From Nitrospinota bacterium (GTDB lineage: Bacteria > Nitrospinota > Nitrospinia > SZUA-224), in assembly GCA_016212345.1 (NCBI GenBank), contig JACRGM010000210.1:1-5938 (forward strand): 5,938 bases of DNA, read 5' to 3'. The translations under genes were made by a program, and so were the position numbers. Below the pieces are notes generated by a model that did not search any database, was not told the origin of the DNA, and saw only the letters and a program-made list of their open reading frames with translations. The first letter of the stretch is position 1, and each line of letters starts with the position of its first letter. Below are positions 1 to 5,938 of this stretch, one piece after another.

Positions 1-7
1 CTTAGCT

Positions 8-27
8 CATTTTAGGCATTTTAGGCA
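8..27. repeat. Short 9-bp tandem repeat (about 2.2 copies)
   Basis: The unit CATTTTAGG occurs at 8-16 and 17-25, followed by a partial CA. It lies in the 47 bases upstream of the protease gene. No clear promoter or terminator is visible in these bases. It could be the tail of an upstream gene or of another repeat cut by the window edge, or simple chance; its role is unknown. Confidence 0.35.
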
Positions 28-47
28 CTTAACTTAAATATAGAGTA

Positions 48-1304
48 ATGGAGATATATCTCATTATCATCCTTTGTAGTTATATTTTAATTGTACTTTT
101 TGGCTATTGGTTAAAATCTCTAAACCTGCACCATCTCAAAAGATATGGAGGAGATATTCCTCCAGGATTTGAAGGAGGTATTGACGCCGGATTGTTAAAA
201 AAGACCAGAGACTATACTATCGAACATTCTCGTTTCGGATTTGTTGAATCTATCTTTAATAATCTCTTTTTACTTATATTTCTCTTTGGTGGTCTATTAA
301 ATATATATAACTCATGGATATTATCCCTAAATTTGCCGTTTATTTTATCAGGAATAGCCTTTTTCCTGATATTAGGTTACGCTGATATCATCTTCTCAAT
401 CCCATTTGACCTATACACCATATTCAAGATAGAGAATAAATATAGCTTCAATACAGTAACACCATGGTTATGGATAACAGATCTCTTAAAATCACTATTA
501 CTTTTTACAATTCTTATGAGTATCATAATATCAATTGGATTCTGGTTGATTCAGGTAAATCCCAATTATTGGTGGTTATGGGTCTGGGGTTTCTTCTTGA
601 TCTTTAGTCTCTTTATGATGTATATCTCACCCTATATTATTGAACCTATCTTTAATAAATTCACACCTATTGATGAGAAGGATCTAGAGGATAAGATCAA
701 AGGATTAATGCAAAAGATCGGGATCAAGGTAAATAGGATCTTTAGGATGGATGCCTCTAAACGAAGTAAACATACAAACGCATATTTTACCAGTATTGGT
801 AAGGTTAAAAGGATCATCCTATATGATACCCTATTAGAAAAGATGGGAGGGAATGAGATTCTCGCTGTATTGGCTCATGAGGCTGGACATTGGAAGAAGA
901 GACATCTTTTAAAGGTTATATTCGTTTCAGAGATCATCGGATTGGTAGTTATATATATTACCTTTAGAATTATCCAAACAGATATCTTGACAGATATCTT
1001 TCATATTGAATCACCCACCATCTTTGCAAAATTGATAATACTGGCCTTTATAGGGGGTATTGTCTCTTTTCCCTTTACACCAATAGGTAGTTATCTTTCC
1101 AGACGCTTTGAAAGGGAGGCTGACCGTTTTGCCTGCGAATTGACAGAGAAACCAGAAGATATGATCAGTGCAATCATAAAATTATCCAAAGATAATTTCT
1201 CTAATCTGCATCCTCATCCATGGTATGCCAGCTTTTACTATTCTCATCCCCCAGCAGTCAAGAGGATAAGAGAGATTCTGTCTTTTAAAATAGGGTTGAC
1301 ATAA
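48..1304 (+). CDS. M48 family membrane zinc metalloprotease, Ste24/CAAX prenyl protease 1 type
   Basis: This 418-residue integral membrane protease matches the Ste24 branch of family M48. The catalytic motif HEAGH is at residues 277-281 (zinc ligands H277 and H281, catalytic E278). The third ligand is E355 in the F-E-R-E-A-D segment, the ExxxD signature of this family. Other Ste24 hallmarks are present: the N-terminal LNLHHLKRYGG-like segment (about 25-35), KHTNAYF at 241-247, and a C-terminal HPHPWYASFYYSHPP-type segment before an RIREI helix. About seven hydrophobic stretches are visible (near 3-22, 65-87, 93-119, 143-169, 174-198, 286-308, 323-345), as expected for Ste24. In eukaryotes these enzymes trim prenylated CAAX proteins. 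Bacteria generally lack that substrate, so membrane-protein quality control or peptide processing is the likelier role; this is inferred. The ATG at 48 puts the first membrane helix at the N-terminus, but the ribosome binding site before it is weak. Length and motifs look complete. Confidence 0.93.
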   Translation: MEIYLIIILCSYILIVLFGYWLKSLNLHHLKRYGGDIPPGFEGGIDAGLLKKTRDYTIEHSRFGFVESIFNNLFLLIFLFGGLLNIYNSWILSLNLPFILSGIAFFLILGYADIIFSIPFDLYTIFKIENKYSFNTVTPWLWITDLLKSLLLFTILMSIIISIGFWLIQVNPNYWWLWVWGFFLIFSLFMMYISPYIIEPIFNKFTPIDEKDLEDKIKGLMQKIGIKVNRIFRMDASKRSKHTNAYFTSIGKVKRIILYDTLLEKMGGNEILAVLAHEAGHWKKRHLLKVIFVSEIIGLVVIYITFRIIQTDILTDIFHIESPTIFAKLIILAFIGGIVSFPFTPIGSYLSRRFEREADRFACELTEKPEDMISAIIKLSKDNFSNLHPHPWYASFYYSHPPAVKRIREILSFKIGLT

Positions 1305-1323
1305 ATTAACTTATAACTAACTT

Positions 1324-1332
1324 AGAAGGAGG
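1324..1332 (+). promoter_or_regulatory. Strong Shine-Dalgarno site for the selenoprotein gene
   Basis: AGAAGGAGG lies here, with its AGGAGG core (1327-1332) separated by 10 nt from the ATG at 1343. It is among the best ribosome binding sites in the window. It argues that the gene starting at 1343 is actively translated and is not a decaying fragment. Confidence 0.8.
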
Positions 1333-1342
1333 ATGGAGTCAA

Positions 1343-1909
1343 ATGAAAAAAGGGAAGGAAAAGAGATTACTGTTTCTTATAATCTTTATTGTATTAGGTA
1401 TATTTGCAGAAAGGATTGAGGCAGAAGAAGACTATTTTAAAAATCTGAATATCTTAAGGGCAACGAACGATATACCTGCCCCTGATTTTACAATTAAAGA
1501 TATCAATGGAAATGAAATAAACTTAAAAAATTTAAGAGGGAAGGTTATCCTTTTAAACTTTTTTACTACATGGTGAGGATGGTGTAGGAAGGAGGCTCCT
1601 TCCTTAGAGAAGTTACATAACGAATTTAAGGATAAAAATTTTATTACCCTTGGAATCTTTAACGACCATGGATCAGGAGAAAAGGTAAACCAAAAGATAA
1701 GGGATTTTATGAAACAACTTAATCTTACATATCCTGCTGGATCTGACATTGATCAAGTTGCGAGTCGTAAATATAGTATTTCAGGAATTCCCGTTAATAT
1801 TATCATCAATCGCAAAGGAGATATAATAGGTAAGGCAATGGGCTACAGGGATTGGGGGAGTGATGCTGCAAAGGGATTGGTCAGTTATTTACTAAAAAAA
1901 GATAAATAG
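1343..1909 (+). CDS. Exported TlpA/ResA-like thioredoxin-fold selenoprotein (Sec78, UxxC redox motif; UGA read through)
   Basis: This is read as one 188-residue protein with an in-frame UGA at 1574-1576 (codon 78) decoded as selenocysteine. Residues 1-27 look like a signal peptide: a Lys/Arg-rich start, a hydrophobic core near 9-22, and Ala at 22 and 27 as possible cleavage sites. The mature part follows the TlpA/AhpC-TSA plan: a P-A-P-D-F-T-I-K-D strand, then L-R-G-K-V-I-L-L-N-F-F, then the redox site T-W-U78-G-W-C81-R-K-E-A-P-S-L. Relatives have W-C-x-x-C-R-x-E-x-P-x-L there, so the UGA replaces precisely the attacking cysteine. The frame then continues to the S-G-I-P150-V cis-proline loop, an I-I-I-N-R-K-G-D strand and a C-terminal helix. 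The likely role is extracytoplasmic thiol-disulfide reduction or exchange; the substrate is unknown. A standard gene caller would split it into 1343-1576 and a false start at 1709. The alternative is a Cys-to-stop point mutation or sequencing error; the position, the hairpin and the intact 3' part argue against this. UGA as Sec also requires selA, selB, selC and selD elsewhere in the genome. Confidence 0.87.
1586..1604 (+). promoter_or_regulatory. Candidate bacterial SECIS hairpin directing Sec insertion at UGA 1574-1576
   Basis: AGGAAGGA (1586-1593) pairs perfectly with TCCTTCCT (1597-1604) around a GGC loop (1594-1596), giving an 8-bp stem inside the coding sequence. Seventeen nucleotides separate the UGA from the loop. 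This is close to the spacing I recall for E. coli fdhF and inside the accepted bacterial SECIS range. The loop begins with GG, which meets the usual requirement for a G at the start of the apical loop recognised by SelB. No bulged U like that of fdhF is obvious. The stem encodes the conserved R-K-E-A-P-S-L segment, so the sequence serves both protein and RNA structure. Confidence 0.72.
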
Positions 1910-1927
1910 AGAAGAATGGGATAAAAG

Positions 1928-4120
1928 ATGGAACCTAAAATAACCCCAGAATTGATAGCATATCATGGTCTATCTGAGGAAGAATACCAAAAAATACTAT
2001 CTATTATGGGAAGGGAACCGAATTATACAGAATTAGGTATGTTCTCTGTGATGTGGAGTGAACACTGTAGTTATAAGAGTTCTAAGGTACATCTAAAAAA
2101 ACTTCCTATAGATGGACCGCAAGTTATCCAGGGGCCAGGAGAGAATGCAGGGGTAGTAGATATCGGAGATGGACTGGCTGTGGTCTTTAAGATAGAGAGT
2201 CATAACCATCCCTCATTTATTGAACCATATCAAGGTGCAGCTACAGGTGTAGGTGGGATTCTGCGAGATATATTCACTATGGGGGCACGGCCTATTGCAT
2301 CCTTAAATTCACTTCGATTCGGTTCATTTGATCATCCCAGGACAAGATATCTTCTTGAAGGGGTCGTGAGTGGTATAGCCGGTTACGGTAACTGTATGGG
2401 GGTTCCTACAGTGGGTGGTGAGATATATTTTAATGATTCCTATAATGGGAATATACTTGTAAATGTCTTTGCCCTTGGAATAGTAAAGATTGATAAGATA
2501 TTCAAGGGATCTGCATCTGGACCAGGTAATCCTGTAATCTATGTTGGTTCAAAGACAGGAAGAGATGGGATACATGGGGTAACTATGGCATCCGAAGAAT
2601 TTGACACTAGAACAGAGGAGAGACGGCCGACTGTTCAAGTAGGAGATCCCTTTACTGAAAAACTCCTCCTTGAGGCATGTATAGAGGCAATGAAGAAGGA
2701 GTATATAATAGGTATCCAGGATATGGGAGGGGCAGGGCTTAGTTGTGCATCATCTGAGATGGCAAGCCGTGCAGAGACTGGGATGGAGATAGATATCTCT
2801 TTGATTCCAAGACGAGAGGAGGGGATGATACCGTATGAGGTGATGCTTTCTGAGTCACAGGAGAGGATGCTCCTTGTTGTTAAAAAGGGATGTGAAGAAG
2901 AGATTGAGAGGATATTCAAGAAGTGGGATTTAGAGGTTATTGTTATTGGTCAGGTCACTACTGATGGGATATTGAGGATAAAGGATAATGGGAGGGTAAT
3001 TGCAGAACTCCCTGCAAGATCATTAACTGAGGCCCCAATATACAACCGACCTTCTACTAAACCCCAATATTTAGACAGGGTCAGAGAATTTAGGCTCCAT
3101 GATATAGAGGAACCTAAAGAATACAATGATATATTACTTAAGCTCCTCAGTTCACCGAATATTGCTAGTAAAGAATGGGTATATCAACAGTACGATCATA
3201 TGGTAAGGTTAAACACTATTGTCCTCCCTGGTTCAGACTCTGCTGTTATCAGGATCAAAGGGACCAGAAAGGCTATTGCCATGACAGTTGACTGTAATAG
3301 CCGATACTGTTACATCGCCCCTTATACTGGAGGTATGATAGCTGTTGCTGAGGGTGCACGGAACCTTGCATGCTCTGGTGCCAAACCACTGGCGATCACA
3401 GACTGCTTAAACTTTGGGAATCCAGAGAATCCAGAGATTATATGGCAGTTTGAACAATCTATAAAAGGGATCAGTGAGGCATGTCGTATCCTGAATATAC
3501 CTGTAGTAAGCGGAAATGTCAGTTTCTATAATGAGACTCAAGGGGTTGCTATCCATCCTACACCGATAATAGGAATGATTGGTCTTATACACGACCATTC
3601 CCTTTACTGTACTCAGTGTTTTAAAAAGGAAGGAGATATTATAGTACTTCTAGGTGAGACAAAGGAGGAGGTTGGAGGAAGTGAATATCTAAAGGTGATT
3701 CATAATCTTGAGAAGGGTCTTCCCCCTATGATTGATCTTGGGAGAGAAAAGATAGTCCATGATACCTGTCTAGAGGCTATCCGTGCAGGTATTATAAGAT
3801 CTGCTCATGACTGTTCTGAGGGGGGACTGGGGGTTACATTAGCAGAATGTTGTATCTCAAATAAGGAAAGGAGATTTGGGGCAACTATTTATCTTGAGAG
3901 CCCAAGGAGAAAGGATGCCTTGCTCTTTGGTGAATCTCAGTCCAGAATTATTGTTTCACTTGATGAGAACGATCTTCCCTTATTACAAAGGATTGCCGAT
4001 AGTAAAGGATCTCCCCTTAAGCTACTTGGGAGGGTTGGTAACAATAAATTGACCATAAATATCAATGGAGATGTTATAATAGAATTAGAAATAGAGAGAA
4101 TAGCGCACTACCTTTTATAG
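1928..4120 (+). CDS. purL: Phosphoribosylformylglycinamidine synthase, large subunit (small PurL type)
   Basis: PurL converts FGAR, ATP and glutamine-derived ammonia to FGAM, the fourth step of de novo purine synthesis in the cytoplasm. At 730 residues it is the Bacillus/Thermotoga form, which works as a complex with PurQ (glutaminase) and PurS; it lacks the fused glutaminase domain of the roughly 1300-residue proteobacterial enzyme. Visible landmarks are W-S-E-H-C-S-Y-K at 43-50, E-S-H-N-H-P-S at 90-96 followed by G-A-A-T-G-V-G-G near 103-110, G-I-Q-D-M-G-G-A-G-L at 262-271, S-E-S-Q-E-R-M at 308-314, and H-D-C-S-E-G-G at 627-633. Together they cover both AIR-synthase-like halves. The ATG at 1928 comes 18 nt after the selenoprotein stop, with only a weak purine-rich ribosome binding site. 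The stop codon TAG (4118-4120) lies inside the downstream repeat element. Before that insertion the protein probably ended about four residues later. Confidence 0.97.
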   Translation: MEPKITPELIAYHGLSEEEYQKILSIMGREPNYTELGMFSVMWSEHCSYKSSKVHLKKLPIDGPQVIQGPGENAGVVDIGDGLAVVFKIESHNHPSFIEPYQGAATGVGGILRDIFTMGARPIASLNSLRFGSFDHPRTRYLLEGVVSGIAGYGNCMGVPTVGGEIYFNDSYNGNILVNVFALGIVKIDKIFKGSASGPGNPVIYVGSKTGRDGIHGVTMASEEFDTRTEERRPTVQVGDPFTEKLLLEACIEAMKKEYIIGIQDMGGAGLSCASSEMASRAETGMEIDISLIPRREEGMIPYEVMLSESQERMLLVVKKGCEEEIERIFKKWDLEVIVIGQVTTDGILRIKDNGRVIAELPARSLTEAPIYNRPSTKPQYLDRVREFRLHDIEEPKEYNDILLKLLSSPNIASKEWVYQQYDHMVRLNTIVLPGSDSAVIRIKGTRKAIAMTVDCNSRYCYIAPYTGGMIAVAEGARNLACSGAKPLAITDCLNFGNPENPEIIWQFEQSIKGISEACRILNIPVVSGNVSFYNETQGVAIHPTPIIGMIGLIHDHSLYCTQCFKKEGDIIVLLGETKEEVGGSEYLKVIHNLEKGLPPMIDLGREKIVHDTCLEAIRAGIIRSAHDCSEGGLGVTLAECCISNKERRFGATIYLESPRRKDALLFGESQSRIIVSLDENDLPLLQRIADSKGSPLKLLGRVGNNKLTININGDVIIELEIERIAHYLL

Positions 4121-4240
4121 ATTTCCATATAACAAATTACACTGCGTTATCAGTCGAAATCCTCGACAACGTACTACTCAGTACGCCTTACTCGGATTTC
4201 TCCTTCTAGCCTTGTGTAATTTATTATCTGAAAATCTATA
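4116..4240. mobile_element. 125-bp palindromic MITE-like element, copy 1 (purL-purF junction)
   Basis: The terminal arms at 4116-4142 and 4214-4240 are inverted repeats matching at 24 of 27 positions, starting TATAGATTT and ending in its complement. Inside are a 7-bp stem GAAATCC (4156-4162) / GGATTTC (4194-4200) and an apical hairpin CGTACT (4170-4175) / AGTACG (4180-4185) with a 4-nt loop. TA flanks the core (4118-4238) on both sides, compatible with a TA target duplication, though the TA could belong to the repeat itself. It has no coding capacity, so it would need a transposase in trans. It fills the whole purL-purF gap, provides the purL stop and ends 4 nt before the purF start. No U-tract follows the stems, so it is not a classical terminator. 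A near-identical copy lies at 5651-5775. Confidence 0.85.
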
Positions 4241-4244
4241 GAAT

Positions 4245-5642
4245 ATGTTCAATAAATTTCACGAGGAATGTGGATTATTTGGGATATATAATCACCCTGA
4301 GGCATCAAATATAACCTATCTTGGTTTACATGCCCTTCAGCATAGAGGACAGGAGAGCTGTGGTATCGTCTCATCAGATGGAAAGTGGCTCCATGCAGAG
4401 ATCTCGATGGGATTAGTTGCTGAAGTCTTCTCAGAGAAGAATCTAAAGAGATTACCAGGGAGGATGGCTATCGGACATAATCGTTACTCCACAACAGGTT
4501 CAAGTGTGCTGAAGAATGCTCAACCATTTGTGATTGACTATTCGATGGGATCACTTGCCCTAGCACATAATGGAAATATAATCAACGCATTAGAGATTAG
4601 GAAAGAGCTTGAGAGATATGGTACTATCTTTCGTTCTACCATGGATAGTGAAGTAATAGCCCACCTGATTGCCCTTTCTAATGAGAATCGCCTGGTTGAT
4701 AGGATTGCAGATGCCTTGACAAGGATAAAGGGTGCCTATTCCCTCTTATTGATGTCAAAGGATGAACTGATCGGGGTTAGGGATCCTTATGGTTTCAGGC
4801 CACTATCCCTTGGAAGATTAAAAGATTCTTATGTCCTTGCCTCAGAGACATGTGCCTTTGACCTTATAGAGGCAGAGTTTATCAGGGATATACGACAGGG
4901 GGAGATTGTAGTGATAAACAATAATGAGATTTACTCTTTTAAACCATTCCCTCCTCAGAGGCCTGCCAAATGTATCTTTGAATTTATATATTTCTCTCGG
5001 CCTGATAGTAATATATTTGGTGAGAATGTAAATATTATAAGAAAGAGATTTGGCGCAAGATTATCTCAGGAATCACCTGTTGATGTGGATATAGTTATAC
5101 CTGTGCCTGATTCTGGTCTGCCAACAGCGCTAGGATATTCCGAACATTCTGGAATACCTTTTGAGATGGGATTGATCAGGAGTCACTATGTTGGGAGGAC
5201 ATTTATAGAACCATCCGATGCCATCCGTCACTTCGGTGTTAAATTAAAACTTAATCCAGTCAAGAAGGTAATCCAAGGGAAAAGGGTTATTATAGTTGAT
5301 GATTCCATAGTTAGGGGTACCACAATCCGCAAGATAGTAAAGATGATTAGAGATGCAGATGCAAAGGAGATACACATACGTATAGGTTCTCCACCCGCAT
5401 CTCATCCTTGTTTCTATGGTATAGATACCCCAAATAGAGAGGAGTTGATTGCCTCAACTCATAGTGTTGAGGATATCAGGAAATACCTCATGGCAGACAG
5501 TCTTGCCTACCTAAGTCTCAATGGTATGATGATGGCATGTGATTCTATAGAGGGTGGTTTCTGTACAGCCTGTTTCAATGGAAAGTATCCTATAGAAATC
5601 CCTGATATGGATACATTACAGTTAAGACTGTTTGATAAATAA
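4245..5642 (+). CDS. purF: Amidophosphoribosyltransferase (glutamine PRPP amidotransferase), Fe-S type
   Basis: PurF makes 5-phosphoribosylamine from PRPP and glutamine, the committed first step of purine synthesis. The 465-residue protein starts with a short propeptide (residues 1-8) before C9 in E-E-C-G-L-F-G-I; C9 would become the N-terminal nucleophile after self-cleavage. The glutaminase (Ntn) domain shows A-L-Q-H-R-G-Q-E-S at 30-38, G-H-N-R-Y-S-T-T-G at 77-85 and L-A-H-N-G-N at 106-111. The phosphoribosyltransferase domain has the PRPP loop V-D-D-S-I-V-R-G-T-T at 351-360. C243, C389, C440 and C443 correspond to the four [4Fe-4S] ligands of the B. subtilis enzyme, so this is the oxygen-sensitive cluster-bearing form. 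The ATG at 4245 is required to keep the propeptide. No Shine-Dalgarno sequence precedes it because repeat copy 1 ends at 4240. A second copy of the repeat begins 8 nt after the stop codon. Confidence 0.97.
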   Translation: MFNKFHEECGLFGIYNHPEASNITYLGLHALQHRGQESCGIVSSDGKWLHAEISMGLVAEVFSEKNLKRLPGRMAIGHNRYSTTGSSVLKNAQPFVIDYSMGSLALAHNGNIINALEIRKELERYGTIFRSTMDSEVIAHLIALSNENRLVDRIADALTRIKGAYSLLLMSKDELIGVRDPYGFRPLSLGRLKDSYVLASETCAFDLIEAEFIRDIRQGEIVVINNNEIYSFKPFPPQRPAKCIFEFIYFSRPDSNIFGENVNIIRKRFGARLSQESPVDVDIVIPVPDSGLPTALGYSEHSGIPFEMGLIRSHYVGRTFIEPSDAIRHFGVKLKLNPVKKVIQGKRVIIVDDSIVRGTTIRKIVKMIRDADAKEIHIRIGSPPASHPCFYGIDTPNREELIASTHSVEDIRKYLMADSLAYLSLNGMMMACDSIEGGFCTACFNGKYPIEIPDMDTLQLRLFDK

Positions 5643-5650
5643 ATAATGGA

Positions 5651-5775
5651 TATAGATTTCCATATAACAAATTACACGGCGTTATCAGTCGAAATCCTCG
5701 ACGGCGTACCGCTCAGTACGCCTTACTCGGATTTCTCCCTCTAGCCTTGTGTAATTTATTATCTGAAAATCTATA
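5651..5775. mobile_element. 125-bp palindromic MITE-like element, copy 2 (purF-leuC gap)
   Basis: This has the same length and orientation as the element at 4116-4240, with six differences in 125 bases (at 5678, 5703, 5704, 5710, 5711 and 5739). Both 27-bp arms (5651-5677 and 5749-5775) are identical to those of copy 1; all changes lie in the middle. Its apical hairpin is stronger: GGCGTAC (5703-5709) pairs with GTACGCC (5716-5722) around a 6-nt loop. GGC (5678-5680) can also pair with GCC (5744-5746). Copy 2 may therefore be the less degraded copy. TA again lies at both edges. It carries no ORF. It ends just upstream of the leuC ribosome binding site. Confidence 0.86.
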
Positions 5776-5777
5776 GT

Positions 5778-5783
5778 GAAGGA
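5778..5783 (+). promoter_or_regulatory. Shine-Dalgarno site of leuC
   Basis: GAAGGA lies 8 nt before the ATG at 5792 and 2 nt beyond the right end of repeat copy 2. The insertion therefore left this ribosome binding site intact, unlike the situation at purF. The spacing supports the start at 5792 over the second in-frame ATG at 5798. Confidence 0.7.
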
Positions 5784-5791
5784 CTTTATTT

Positions 5792-5938
5792 ATGGGCATG
5801 ACCATAACAGAAAAGATATTATCTGCTCATACTGATGAAGAGAGAGTAACTACTGGGGAATTGATCAATGTAAAGGTGGACATAGCCTTGGGAAACGATG
5901 TCACAGCTCCTATTGCCATAGAGGAGTTTGAGAAGACA
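5792..5938 (+). CDS. leuC: 3-isopropylmalate dehydratase large subunit (LeuC/aconitase family), N-terminal 49 residues
   Basis: Only the start of the gene is present and the frame runs off the window. The N-terminus M-G-M-T-I-T-E-K-I-L, followed by G-E-L-I-N-V-K-V-D and L-G-N-D-V-T-A-P-I-A-I, is typical of the LeuC branch common in anaerobes and archaea. LeuC pairs with LeuD to isomerise 2- and 3-isopropylmalate in leucine synthesis, using a [4Fe-4S] cluster whose ligands lie beyond the window. Homoaconitase (HacA) and other family members share this N-terminus, so substrate assignment from 49 residues is provisional. An independent Shine-Dalgarno site and a 149-nt gap after purF, largely filled by a repeat, leave it open whether it is co-transcribed with the pur genes. 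Confidence 0.82.
   Translation, partial: MGMTITEKILSAHTDEERVTTGELINVKVDIALGNDVTAPIAIEEFEKT

Noticed and set aside
171..179. Shine-Dalgarno-like GAAGGAGGT inside the protease gene, suggesting a later start
   Set aside because: It encodes part of the conserved F-E-G-G segment. A later start would delete the first membrane helix and the conserved N-terminal region.
1296..1317. Promoter with TTGACA (1296-1301) and TATAAC (1312-1317) before the selenoprotein gene
   Set aside because: The spacer is only 10 nt, and the hexamer at the proper 17-nt spacing (AACTTA) is a poor -10. TTGACA also overlaps the end of the protease coding sequence.
1343..1576. A stand-alone 77-residue protein ending at UGA 1574-1576
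   Set aside because: It stops in the middle of the redox motif, and the same frame continues with the second Cys, cis-Pro and remaining strands. One Sec-containing gene explains both halves.
1574..1576. Genome-wide reassignment of UGA to Trp or Gly
   Set aside because: About 1850 codons in the window contain only one in-frame UGA. Trp is written TGG throughout, including both neighbouring Trp codons 77 and 80, and Gly uses GGN codons. None of the four complete genes ends in UGA, so reassignment is not excluded by stop usage alone, but the position at a redox Cys favours Sec.
1432..1749. Antisense open frame of 105 codons opposite the selenoprotein gene, and similar minus-strand frames at 632-817, 2635-2919 and 3407-3598
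   Set aside because: They lie opposite well-supported genes and show no recognisable motifs. I treat them as chance open frames.
1709..1909. A separate 66-residue gene starting at ATG 1709
   Set aside because: It has no ribosome binding site and begins inside a helix of the thioredoxin fold. ATG 1709 is simply Met123 of the selenoprotein.
4116..4240. Integron attC site or Rho-independent terminator
   Set aside because: The GTTRRRY-type core boxes of attC are not found at the ends and the flanked gene is housekeeping purF. No T-run follows the stems as a terminator would need.

Overview
The window is a stretch of AT-rich bacterial chromosome with every gene on the + strand. In order it holds a Ste24-type M48 membrane protease (48-1304), an exported TlpA/thioredoxin-fold protein interrupted by an in-frame UGA (1343-1909), purL (1928-4120), purF (4245-5642) and the first 49 codons of leuC (5792 to the window end). 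Nothing here fixes the phylum. The small Bacillus-type PurL, the Fe-S type PurF with a short propeptide and a probable selenoprotein would suit many anaerobic or uncultured bacterial lineages.

The main finding is the second gene. It appears to be one 188-residue selenoprotein, not two broken ORFs. The UGA at 1574-1576 sits exactly at the first cysteine of the thioredoxin redox site, giving W-U-G-W-C-R where TlpA/ResA proteins have W-C-x-x-C-R. The frame stays open for 110 more codons, through the cis-proline region to the end of the fold. An 8-bp hairpin with a GGC loop starts 9 nt after the UGA, about where a bacterial SECIS element must lie. A signal peptide places the protein outside the cytoplasm.

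The second finding is a pair of 125-bp palindromic elements in direct orientation, at 4116-4240 and 5651-5775. They fill the purL-purF and purF-leuC gaps and are about 95% identical (6 differences). Each has 27-bp imperfect terminal arms, nested inner stems and TA at both edges, which looks like a MITE-type non-autonomous mobile repeat. The first copy supplies the stop codon of purL and ends 4 nt before the purF ATG. Removing it together with one TA restores a purL frame that would have overlapped purF by 11 nt, so the insertion apparently split a translationally coupled gene pair.

PurF and PurL catalyse the first and fourth steps of de novo purine synthesis, and LeuC belongs to leucine synthesis. 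purS and purQ, which a PurL of this size needs, are not in the window. The protease, selenoprotein and purL are closely spaced (38 and 18 nt) and could share a transcript, but no functional link between them is evident.
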